The notes beneath the pieces are model-generated. The model did no database searches and had not been told where the DNA came from. It worked only from the letters and a program-made list of their open reading frames with translations. 64,000 bases of DNA from G965276765 sp965276825 (GTDB taxonomy: Bacteria; Actinomycetota; Acidimicrobiia; Acidimicrobiales; Palsa-688), in contig OZ255630.1 in NCBI GenBank assembly GCA_965276825.1, positions 2,232,001 to 2,296,000 on the forward strand. Direction: 5' to 3'. Each line of letters starts with the position of its first letter. The first letter of the stretch is position 1. Shown here one piece after another: positions 16,593 to 23,789 of this stretch. Position numbers and translations under genes: made by a program.

Positions 16593-16991
16593 CTACGCGT
16601 CGCGACCCTCACCGGAGGCGCCGGCGCGCCGGCGGCGGCCGAGGGCGGGCACGAGCCGCTCCGGCAGCGGCAGGTCACGGTCGGGTCCGAGCATCCGGCC
16701 CACCACCTCGAAGGTGAGCAGCGAGCAGATCGGCACGACGACGAAGAAGACCACCTCCTCGACCGGGAGCCGGCCCGGGAGGTCCACCCCGGTCACGTAC
16801 CTGGCGGAGTAGCGCCAGTGGTGATGGGCGATGGCGGCGACGTCCCACGCGCAGAACCCCACGACCGGCACGACCAGGACCGCCGCCAGGCGGAGCGGCC
16901 GGCGCCACACCCGGGCGCCGAAGGCCAGCTCCAGCGGCAGGGTGGCCACGACGCAGCCCGCCATCACCAACAGGTACTGGGCGTGGTCCAT
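16593..16991 (-). CDS. crtYc: Lycopene cyclase subunit CrtYc
   Basis: A 132-residue membrane protein with three to four helices, the diagnostic 'LPVEEVVFFVVVP' motif and 'AWDVAAIAHHHWRYS', characteristic of CrtYc. It pairs with CrtYd to form the actinobacterial heterodimeric lycopene cyclase. The start ATG 16991 (MDHAQYLL) is preferred over ATG 17000, because a TAGGAT box overlaps the latter and ends seven bases before the former. It is divergent from dxs, with the two promoters inside a 62-base spacer. That would co-express precursor supply and ring formation. Confidence 0.88.
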   Translation of the reverse strand: MDHAQYLLVMAGCVVATLPLELAFGARVWRRPLRLAAVLVVPVVGFCAWDVAAIAHHHWRYSARYVTGVDLPGRLPVEEVVFFVVVPICSLLTFEVVGRMLGPDRDLPLPERLVPALGRRRRAGASGEGRDA

Positions 16992-16998
16992 CGAGGCC

Positions 16999-17004
16999 AT
17001 CCTA
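16999..17004 (-). promoter_or_regulatory. Leaderless -10 box TAGGAT for crtYc-crtYd
   Basis: On the minus strand TAGGAT ends 7 bases before ATG 16991. It overlaps the alternative ATG at 17000, so that codon would be untranscribed. Confidence 0.4.
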
Positions 17005-17041
17005 GGGACGGCCCCGTCCGGGCAGAACGCGACGATGGGGG

Positions 17042-17047
17042 TAGCTT
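17042..17047 (+). promoter_or_regulatory. Leaderless -10 box TAGCTT for dxs
   Basis: TAGCTT ends 6 bases before the dxs ATG at 17054. No plausible Shine-Dalgarno lies in between, consistent with a leaderless mRNA. Confidence 0.45.
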
Positions 17048-17053
17048 GGGTCG

Positions 17054-18943
17054 ATGCTGTTGGACGCCATCAACTCGCCGACGGATCTGCGCCGCCTCGA
17101 CCACGGCCAGCTCGACGAGCTGGCCGGGGAGATCCGGGCGTTCATCGTCCAGGCGGTGTCGGTGACCGGCGGCCATCTCGGCTCCAACCTCGGGGCGGTC
17201 GAGCTCACCCTGGCCGTCCACCGGGTCTTCTCCTCGCCGCGCGATCTCGTCCTGTGGGACACGGGCCACCAGGCGTACGTCCACAAGCTGGTGACCGGCC
17301 GGCGGGAGCTGTTCGGGACCCTGCGCCAGGGCGGCGGCCTGTCGGGCTACCCGTCGCGCGCCGAGTCGGTCCACGACCTGGTGGAGAACAGCCACGCATC
17401 GACGATCCTCTCCTACGCCCACGGCCTGGCCGCGGCGGTGGCCCGCAGCACCGCCCCCGACCGGCGCATCGCCGCCATCATCGGTGACGGGGCGATGACC
17501 GGCGGGATGGCCTTCGAGGGGCTCAACAACCTCGGGCACAGCGGCAGCCGGGTCGTCATCGTGCTCAACGACAACGGGCGCTCCTACGCGCCGACGGCCT
17601 CCCGCCTGTCGGAGAGCCTCACCCGGCTCCGACTCCACCCGGGCCTGCTCTCGGTGCGCAGTCGCCTCGAGGACGTGCTGCACGACCTGCCCAAGGTCGG
17701 CAACCTGGCCTACTCCAGCCTGCAGGGCTTCTACTCGGCGGTCAGGGAGGTCATCGAGCCGCCGGCGTTCTTCGAGGCGCTCGGGGTCCGCTACGTCGGC
17801 CCGATCGACGGCCACGACATCGCCGGCATGGAGGTCGCCTTCTCCCAGGCGGCGGAGTGGGACGGCCCGATCGTCGTCCACGTCCTCACCCAGAAGGGGC
17901 GCGGGTACGGGCCGGCGGAGACCGACGACGAGAAGTGCCTGCACGACGCGCCGGTCTTCGATCCGACGACTGACCCGACCGAGGCGTCCCGGGCGCTCAA
18001 GGGCTACACCCAGGCGTTCAACGAGGCCATGCTCGAGGTGGGCGAGCGCCGGCCCAACGTGGTGGCCATCACCGCGGCCATGCCGGGCCCGACCGGCCTG
18101 CTGCCCTTCGCCAGCCGCTGGCCCGATCGGTTCTTCGACGTGGGCATCGCCGAGCAGACCGCGGTCACCTCCGCCGCCGGCATGGCCATGGGGGGCCTCC
18201 GGCCGGTCGTCGCCGTCTACTCGACCTTCTTCAGCCGCGCCTTCGACCAGGCCAACCTCGACGTGGGGCTGCACGGCCAGCCGGTCGTCTTCGCCCTCGA
18301 CCGCTCCGGCATCACCGGCGACAACGGGCCGAGCCATCACGGCGTGCTCGACCTGGCCCTGTGCCTGCGCATCCCGGGCATGACCTGCTTCGCGCCGTCA
18401 TCGGCGCAGGAGGTCAAGGTGATGCTCGACACCGCCCTCGAGCTGTCCGGCCCGTCCGCCATCCGCTACCCGAGCGGCGCGGCCAGGACCGTGGCGCCAG
18501 AGCAGGTCGGCGCGGGCCTCTCGGCCCGCCGGGTCCGCCGCGGCGACGGCACCGTCTGCATGCTGGCCGTGGGCAAGATGCTGGAGGCGACGGAGGAGGC
18601 GGCCGCCATCCTGGCGGCTGACGGCGTCGAGGCCACCGTGTGGGACGTGCGGGTGGTGCGACCGCTCGACCCCCGGATGATCACCGACGCCGGATCCCAC
18701 GACCTGGTCGTCACCGTCGAGGACGGCGTCCGCATCGGCGGGGCCGGATCCCTCATCGTCGATGCCATCGCCGACCTCACCGAGAAGCGCACCAGCCCGC
18801 CCGTGCTCGTGCTCGGCATCCCGACCAGCTACGTCCCCCACGGCTCGGTCCCCGCCATCCTGACCCAGCTCGGCCTGGACGGCGCCGGCATCGCCGCCGC
18901 GACGGCCAAGGCGCTGCCCGCGTTCGACCACCTCGGCGGCTGA
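17054..18943 (+). CDS. dxs: 1-deoxy-D-xylulose-5-phosphate synthase
   Basis: A 629-residue transketolase-family enzyme of normal DXS length. The TPP motif is 'GDGAMTGGMAFEGLNN' from residue 144, with 'LNDNGRSYAPT' completing the site. 'GGHLGSNLGAVEL' holds the active-site His and 'GIAEQTAVTSAAG' the catalytic Glu. It makes DXP from pyruvate and glyceraldehyde 3-phosphate, the entry of the MEP pathway. Its place beside the lycopene cyclase genes makes it probably the carotenoid-dedicated or main copy. No other MEP gene lies in the window. Confidence 0.95.
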   Translation: MLLDAINSPTDLRRLDHGQLDELAGEIRAFIVQAVSVTGGHLGSNLGAVELTLAVHRVFSSPRDLVLWDTGHQAYVHKLVTGRRELFGTLRQGGGLSGYPSRAESVHDLVENSHASTILSYAHGLAAAVARSTAPDRRIAAIIGDGAMTGGMAFEGLNNLGHSGSRVVIVLNDNGRSYAPTASRLSESLTRLRLHPGLLSVRSRLEDVLHDLPKVGNLAYSSLQGFYSAVREVIEPPAFFEALGVRYVGPIDGHDIAGMEVAFSQAAEWDGPIVVHVLTQKGRGYGPAETDDEKCLHDAPVFDPTTDPTEASRALKGYTQAFNEAMLEVGERRPNVVAITAAMPGPTGLLPFASRWPDRFFDVGIAEQTAVTSAAGMAMGGLRPVVAVYSTFFSRAFDQANLDVGLHGQPVVFALDRSGITGDNGPSHHGVLDLALCLRIPGMTCFAPSSAQEVKVMLDTALELSGPSAIRYPSGAARTVAPEQVGAGLSARRVRRGDGTVCMLAVGKMLEATEEAAAILAADGVEATVWDVRVVRPLDPRMITDAGSHDLVVTVEDGVRIGGAGSLIVDAIADLTEKRTSPPVLVLGIPTSYVPHGSVPAILTQLGLDGAGIAAATAKALPAFDHLGG

Positions 18944-18944
18944 G

Positions 18945-18955
18945 CCCCCCCCCCC
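18945..18955. repeat. Run of 11 cytosines between dxs and the sigma gene
   Basis: An uninterrupted C11 homopolymer begins one base after the dxs stop, in a 20-base convergent spacer. It touches no reading frame. It may act as a weak pause site or may be an assembly-sensitive tract. Confidence 0.6.
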
Positions 18956-18963
18956 ACCCGGGG

Positions 18964-19497
18964 CTAGCGGGCGACCCCGGACGCGTCGGCGGGATCCTCG
19001 TCGGCCCTGGCCAGGTCCGCCCTGGCCCGGGCCACCCGGCTCCTCACGGTCCCGATCGGGCAGTCGCAGACCTCGGCCGCCTGCTGGTAGGAGAGCCCGT
19101 GCAGCTGGGTCAGGACGAAGGCGGTGCGCCGGTCCGGCTCCAGCCGGGCGATCAGGTCGCCGAGGGCGTGGGCCGCGGCACTGTCCGGCGCCGCCCCCAT
19201 CCCACGGGCGTGGTCGAGCGGCACCATCTCGTAGCGGCGCTGCCGGCGCAGCTGGTCGAAGCAGACCCGGCGGGCGATGGCCAGCAACCACGTCCTCGCC
19301 GAGGACTCGCGCCGGAACGAGGCGGCGGCCCGCCAGGCCCTCACGAAGGTCTCCTGGGTCGCGTCGTCGGCCTGGGAGGGGCTGAGCAGCGAGGCGCAGA
19401 ACCGCCACACGTCGGCCTGGCCCGTGGTGACAAAGCGCTCGAGGGCCCGGCCGTCCCCGGCGGCGGCGTCGACGAGCAGGGCGGTCAGGTCGTCCAC
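18964..19497 (-). CDS. ECF RNA polymerase sigma factor, SigC-like
   Basis: A 177-residue sigma-70 family protein with only regions 2 and 4. Region 2 contains 'DDATQETFVRAWRAAASFR' and 'SARTWLLAIARRVCFDQLR'. Region 4 contains 'LSYQQAAEVCDCPIGTVRSRV', the helix-turn-helix that reads the -35 element. It resembles mycobacterial SigC in layout. GTG 19497 is the start, and a TAGCGT box ends ten bases before it. It is divergent from the PCuAC/anti-sigma-SCO/CtaG operon, whose second gene carries a ZAS anti-sigma domain, its obvious regulatory partner. Confidence 0.88.
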   Translation of the reverse strand: MDDLTALLVDAAAGDGRALERFVTTGQADVWRFCASLLSPSQADDATQETFVRAWRAAASFRRESSARTWLLAIARRVCFDQLRRQRRYEMVPLDHARGMGAAPDSAAAHALGDLIARLEPDRRTAFVLTQLHGLSYQQAAEVCDCPIGTVRSRVARARADLARADEDPADASGVAR

Positions 19498-19544
19498 GGC
19501 GTGAACGACGCTACGGCAGGGTGCGGCCGCGGGCCAACTCCCCC

Positions 19545-19559
19545 GGTCCCGCGGGAACC
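19545..19559 (+). promoter_or_regulatory. Imperfect dyad with ECF -35-like GGGAAC in the sigma/copper divergent spacer
   Basis: GGTCCC and GGGAACC flank a two-base centre in the 91-base spacer between the sigma gene and the PCuAC gene. GGAAC is the classic ECF -35 core, but I see no convincing CGTC-like -10 at the right distance. This is a weak call. Confidence 0.25.
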
Positions 19560-19588
19560 AGACCGGGCCAGGCGCGCACTACCTCATC

Positions 19589-20095
19589 GTGGCGGGGTCC
19601 AGGAGCTGGCGGTCGGGGATGGCGCTGTCGCTGGCCCTCTCGGCGGCGGCCGCCCTGCTGGCCGGCTGTGGCGGGGCGACCGCCGCGCCCCTCAGGCCCG
19701 TCGCCGCCCGAGGTGGCGCCATCGAGATCCTCGAGCCCTACGCCCCCGTGCCTCCCGGGCCCCGCCGGGCATCGGCGTACCTGACCATCCTCGACACCGC
19801 CCACCAGCCCGACCGGCTGATCCGCGTCACCAGCGCATCCGCCAAGTCGGTGCTCGTCGTGAGCGAGGAGCGGTCCGGCTCGTATCGCTCCTTCCAGGCG
19901 GTCGCATCGGTCCCGGTGCCCGCCCACGGCACCGTCAGGCTGGCGCCGGGAGGGCTGCACGTCGTGCTGACCAGGCCGCATCGCCGGCTCGTCGCCGGTG
20001 ACCGCATCCGCCTGGTGCTCGACTTCGCCACCGCAGGGCGCATCGCGGTCACCGTTCCCGTCGTCGCCGCCAGCGAGGGGAGCGCCAGCCCGTGA
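19589..20095 (+). CDS. PCuAC-like copper chaperone lipoprotein with degenerate metal site
   Basis: A 168-residue lipoprotein: signal helix then lipobox LLAGC (C27), followed by a DUF461/PCuAC fold with the hallmark 'VRLAPGGLHVVLT' and 'IRLVLDF'. Canonical PCuAC binds Cu(I) through H(M)x10Mx21HxM; here only the His of 'GGLHVVL' remains and the Met positions are Val or other residues. So it is a PCuAC-fold protein whose copper site is doubtful. Context (SCO fusion and CtaG) still points to terminal oxidase assembly. The start is GTG 19589, and the stop overlaps the next GTG. Confidence 0.78.
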   Translation: MAGSRSWRSGMALSLALSAAAALLAGCGGATAAPLRPVAARGGAIEILEPYAPVPPGPRRASAYLTILDTAHQPDRLIRVTSASAKSVLVVSEERSGSYRSFQAVASVPVPAHGTVRLAPGGLHVVLTRPHRRLVAGDRIRLVLDFATAGRIAVTVPVVAASEGSASP

Positions 20096-21036
20096 GGCGG
20101 TCGCTCGCCCACACCCACGAGGGCTACCTCACCGCCATCTCCGCCCGCATCGACGGCGAGGACCGCCCGCTCGACGACGCGACGCTCGACGCCCACCTCG
20201 AGGCCTGCCCCTCCTGCCGCCACTACCAGGGCCTCGCCGTGGCCCAGCACCGTCGCGTCCGGGTGCGCCCGGCCGGCCGGGTGCCCGACCTCTCGGGCCG
20301 GATCCTGGCCGTGCTCCCGCCGGCCCCGCAACGCCGACCGAGCGCGCCGGGGCGCCGCCGGCGGCTCACGAAGGGCGCAGGCGTCCTCCTCGGGCTCGTC
20401 GTCGCGCTGAGCGCCGGCTGGGCTGCGGGGGCGGATCTGGGCTCTCGGTCCCCGGCGCCCGCGGCCTCCGCGTTTCCCGGAGCGGTGGTCCTCGACGCCA
20501 GCGCCAGGGCGCAGAAGCCGGACGTGGTGCTGACCGACACCCACGGCCGTCCCTACCCCCTCGCCCGGGCGACCGAGGGACGGGTCACCCTGCTCTACTT
20601 CGGCAACACCCACTGCCTCGTGATCTGCCCGCTGACCATGGGCCTGGCGGCCGACGCCATCTCCCGGCTGCCGAGGAGGATGCGCCGCTCCGTGACGGTG
20701 GTCTTCGTCACCACCGATCCCGGCCGCGACCGCCCCAGCGTCCTCGCCCGGTGGCTGGCCGGGGTGACCGACGGCTACCCCGGCATCCCGTCCTTCGTCG
20801 GCCTCACCGGCCCGCAGGGCCGGATCCACCAGGCCGAGCGCGAGGCGGGTCTGCCGGTCACGTCGGCGCCGATCCCCGCAGGCGTCGGCGGCCCCAACCG
20901 GTACCGTGTGACCGGTGAGGGCTCGACCCTGGCCTACGGCCCCGACGGTGTCGCCGCCCTCCAGATCGGTGACGACGAGCCGCTCGCCGACTATGCCGTC
21001 ACCCTCGCCCACCTGATCGCCGGAGGTGCCCGATGA
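20092..21036 (+). CDS. Anti-sigma zinc-finger (ZAS) domain fused to a SCO1/SenC thioredoxin-like domain
   Basis: A 314-residue fusion. Residues 1-50 form a ZAS/zf-HC2 domain with Hx3Cx2C (H35, C39, C42). A single hydrophobic helix spans about 94-113, so the SCO domain is extracytoplasmic. The SCO/SenC domain has CxxxC (C175, C179) in 'GNTHCLVICPLTMG'. The third SCO copper ligand, normally a His before Ser/Thr-Leu near the C-terminus, appears as Gly at about 277 ('GEGSTLAYGPDG'). A sigma-binding domain inside joined to a redox or copper domain outside suggests a one-protein transmembrane sensor for the divergent ECF sigma. Coupled to both neighbours by GTGA and ATGA. Confidence 0.85.
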   Translation: MRRSLAHTHEGYLTAISARIDGEDRPLDDATLDAHLEACPSCRHYQGLAVAQHRRVRVRPAGRVPDLSGRILAVLPPAPQRRPSAPGRRRRLTKGAGVLLGLVVALSAGWAAGADLGSRSPAPAASAFPGAVVLDASARAQKPDVVLTDTHGRPYPLARATEGRVTLLYFGNTHCLVICPLTMGLAADAISRLPRRMRRSVTVVFVTTDPGRDRPSVLARWLAGVTDGYPGIPSFVGLTGPQGRIHQAEREAGLPVTSAPIPAGVGGPNRYRVTGEGSTLAYGPDGVAALQIGDDEPLADYAVTLAHLIAGGAR

Positions 21037-21986
21037 CCCCACTCGCCATGCTGGTTGCCTCGCCGGCCGGCGGGGGCATGGGACCGATGGCTCCCGTCCA
21101 CGTCGACGGCCACGTGCTGCTCGCCGACTGGCAGCGTGGACCGTTCCCGATCGGCGTGGCCGTGGTCCTCGTCGCCGTGGCCGTGTGGTACCTGCTCGCC
21201 GGGCGCGCCCTCGGCCGTCGCGGCCGCCGCTGGTCGGCGTGGCGCACGGTGTCGTTCCTGGCCGGCCTGGTCACGGTCGAGGTGGCGCTCGGCTCGTCGG
21301 CGTCGACCCTCGCCGGGTCCACCTTCACCGCCCACGTCATCCAGCACCTGCTGCTGATGGTGCTCGGACCGCCCCTCGCGGCGCTCGGCGCGCCGATGAC
21401 GCTGCTGTTGCAGACCTCGTCGCGTCCGACCAAGCGTCGGATCCTCAAGGTGCTGCACTCGGGCCCCTTCGCCGTCGTGAGCCACCCGGTCACCGTCTTC
21501 TTCCTGTACTACCTGTCGATGTACGCCTTCTTCCTCACCGGGGCCCTCCAGACGGCCATGGACCACATGTGGCTGATGGACCTGATCAACCTCGGGTTCC
21601 TCGGTGGGGCCACCCTCTTCTGGTGGCCGATGGTCGGCATCGACCCCATCCCACGGGGGCGTATGAGCCCGGCGCTCAAGCTGATCAACCTGATGATCGG
21701 CATCCCGATCGAGTCGTTCCTCGGCATCGCCCTGCTCATGACGACCACCCCCGTCGCGTCCATGTACACCCTCGCCACGTCCCACGCCGGCGGCGGGGTC
21801 CTGTGGGCCGCGGGTGAGCTGGCCACGGCGGTGGCGATGATCCCGATCTTCGTCGAGTGGACCCGGGTCGACGCCAGGGCCGGCCGTCGGGTCGACGCGC
21901 GCATCGACGCCGGGGAGACCGGCGTCCCCGCCGTCGTGGCGGGCGGCGGCATGAGCGCGACGCTGCGGTCCCTCCGCAGGGGATAG
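21033..21986 (+). CDS. ctaG: Cytochrome c oxidase assembly protein, CtaG (caa3_CtaG) family
   Basis: A 317-residue polytopic protein with about seven helices. Typical caa3_CtaG features are 'TFTAHVIQHLLLMVLGPPLAALGAP' (split here by positions, His in the HVIQH pair), 'MDHMWLMDLINLGFLGGATLFWWP' region, and conserved His and Met positions. In Bacillus CtaG is needed for CuA/CuB centre formation of the caa3 oxidase. It starts at ATG 21033 on the stop of the SCO fusion, with a GGAGGT ribosome site. It completes a three-gene oxidase assembly operon. Confidence 0.87.
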   Translation: MTPLAMLVASPAGGGMGPMAPVHVDGHVLLADWQRGPFPIGVAVVLVAVAVWYLLAGRALGRRGRRWSAWRTVSFLAGLVTVEVALGSSASTLAGSTFTAHVIQHLLLMVLGPPLAALGAPMTLLLQTSSRPTKRRILKVLHSGPFAVVSHPVTVFFLYYLSMYAFFLTGALQTAMDHMWLMDLINLGFLGGATLFWWPMVGIDPIPRGRMSPALKLINLMIGIPIESFLGIALLMTTTPVASMYTLATSHAGGGVLWAAGELATAVAMIPIFVEWTRVDARAGRRVDARIDAGETGVPAVVAGGGMSATLRSLRRG

Positions 21987-21992
21987 ACCCAC

Positions 21993-22014
21993 CCGGCGGG
22001 GACATTCCCCCCGG
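21993..22014. terminator. Bidirectional hairpin between ctaG and acyl-CoA ligase
   Basis: CCGGCGGG and CCCCCCGG form an 8-bp stem with one mismatch around a 6-base loop in the 41-base convergent spacer. No U-tract follows, as is usual in very GC-rich genomes. A second hairpin (CTGCGG/CCGCAG, 21963-21979) lies in the end of ctaG. Confidence 0.4.
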
Positions 22015-22027
22015 TGCTCGCCCACGG

Positions 22028-23662
22028 TCAGTCGGCGACCACGACCTCCATCTCCCCGGACTCCTGCCGGGCCCTGAGCACCTTCTTGTCGAACTTGCCG
22101 ACGCTCGTCTTCGGCACCGAGTCCACGAAGGCCCACCGCTCCGGCAGCCACCACCTGGCCACCCGGTCCTCGAGGTAGGCCCGCAGCTCGTCGGGTCCCG
22201 CCGTCGAACCCTCCGTGCGGACCACCACGGCCAGCGGACGCTCCCCCCACTTGTCGTCAGGGACGCCCACCACCGACGCCTCGACGACCTCGGGATGGCC
22301 CATCAGCTCGTTCTCGAGGTCGACCGAGGAGATCCACTCGCCACCCGACTTGATGACGTCCTTCAGCCGGTCGCTGATCACCAGGAAGCCGTGATCGTCC
22401 ATGCTGCCGATGTCTCCCGTGCGCAGCCAACCGTCGCGGAACTTGTCGGGGGCTGGATCGCCGAAGTACGAGCCGGTGATCCACGGGCCGCGCACCTCGA
22501 CCTCGCCGGTCGTCTTCCCGTCCCAGGGTGCCTCGTCCCCGGCCTCGGTCATGATGCGCAGCTCGACGCCCGGCACCACGCGGCCGGTCTTCAGCCGCCA
22601 CTCGGTGTCGTCGGGGTCGGCCTCGCCCGGCGGCTCGCTGATGGCGCAGATCGGGCTGGTCTCGGTCATGCCCCAGCCCTGCAGGACCCGAATGCCGAGC
22701 TCGTCGAAGCCCTCGATGATCGAGCGGGGCAGGGCCGAGCCCCCGCTCATCAGGCCCCGCATCGAGGAGATGTCCGCCTCCGGGTGGGCGACCAGGTAGC
22801 GGAGCACCTCGGCCCAGATGGTGGGCACCCCCGCCGACACCGTCGCCGACGTGGCCTCGATGAGGCGCACCAGTGGCTCCCCCTGCAAGAAGCGCGACGG
22901 CATCACCATGTCGGTCCCACACAGCCACGCGGTGAACGGCCAACCCCACGCGTTGACGTGGAACATGGGGACCACCACCACGGCCCGGTCGCGCTCGGAG
23001 AGGGTGAGGCTCCCGGCGTTGTTGTAGGCGAACGCATGCAGCCACGTGGACCGGTGGCTGTAGACCACCCCCTTGGGGTCCCCCGTCGTGCCGCTCGTGT
23101 AGCACATCACCGCCGCCGACCGCTCGTCCACCTCGGGCCAGTCGAAGCCCGGTGACCCGCCGGCGACGAGGTCCTCGTAGTGGAGCAGGCTCGGGAAGGC
23201 CGCCGCCACCTCCGGTTCGACGGGCGCACCGTCGTCGACCAGGACGTAGTGCTCGACCGTCGGCAGCTGGGCGGCGACCCTGGCGAGGAGGGGCAGCGTG
23301 GTGGCGTTGACCAGGATGATCCGGTCGGCGGCCTGGTCGACCACGTGGATCAGCTGCTCGGGGAACAGGCGGAGGTTGAGGGTGTGGATCACCGCGCCCA
23401 TCCCCGGAACGGCGAAGTAGGCCTCCAGGTGCTCCTGGTTGTTCCAGAGGAAGGTGGCCACCCTGTCGCCCTCGCCGATGCCCAGGCCGACCAGCGCCGA
23501 GGCGAGTCGCTCGACGCGCTCGGCCGTCTCGGCGAAGGTCCGCTCGTGGCACGTCTCGCCGTCGAAGGTGAGCACCTTCGAGCGGCGGTGGACCTTGGCG
23601 CCGTGTCGGAAGATCGACGAGATCGAGAGCGCCGCCTCTTGCATGGTGCTGTCCACGTGCAT
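22028..23662 (-). CDS. AMP-forming fatty-acyl-CoA ligase (AlkK/FadD-like)
   Basis: A 544-residue adenylate-forming enzyme. The P-loop is 'YTSGTTGDPKGVVYSHRS', A5 is 'QGWGMTETSP', A7 is 'WLRTGDIG', and the A10 catalytic Lys is in 'TSVGKFDKK'. Sequence style matches medium/long-chain fatty acid-CoA ligases of the AlkK group. It activates a carboxylate with ATP and CoA in the cytoplasm. ATG 23662 (MHVDSTMQ) has a TGGAGGGG ribosome site. The longer upstream frame is antisense to the membrane-protein promoter and is not used. Confidence 0.88.
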   Translation of the reverse strand: MHVDSTMQEAALSISSIFRHGAKVHRRSKVLTFDGETCHERTFAETAERVERLASALVGLGIGEGDRVATFLWNNQEHLEAYFAVPGMGAVIHTLNLRLFPEQLIHVVDQAADRIILVNATTLPLLARVAAQLPTVEHYVLVDDGAPVEPEVAAAFPSLLHYEDLVAGGSPGFDWPEVDERSAAVMCYTSGTTGDPKGVVYSHRSTWLHAFAYNNAGSLTLSERDRAVVVVPMFHVNAWGWPFTAWLCGTDMVMPSRFLQGEPLVRLIEATSATVSAGVPTIWAEVLRYLVAHPEADISSMRGLMSGGSALPRSIIEGFDELGIRVLQGWGMTETSPICAISEPPGEADPDDTEWRLKTGRVVPGVELRIMTEAGDEAPWDGKTTGEVEVRGPWITGSYFGDPAPDKFRDGWLRTGDIGSMDDHGFLVISDRLKDVIKSGGEWISSVDLENELMGHPEVVEASVVGVPDDKWGERPLAVVVRTEGSTAGPDELRAYLEDRVARWWLPERWAFVDSVPKTSVGKFDKKVLRARQESGEMEVVVAD

Positions 23663-23789
23663 CCCCTCCAGACGTCGGTTCGAGCGGATCCTAGGGGGCA
23701 CCTGCCCGATCTGTCGGCCCACGCCGCGGGTACCATGACCGTCGTCGCCTCCGACGGCCGAGCCCGCCCGGGGCCCGTCGCCGGGGCGG

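Noticed and set aside
18945..18955. C11 tract as a phase-variation switch
   Set aside because: It lies outside both reading frames and not between promoter elements that I can see, so slippage would not alter a protein; it is kept only as a repeat.
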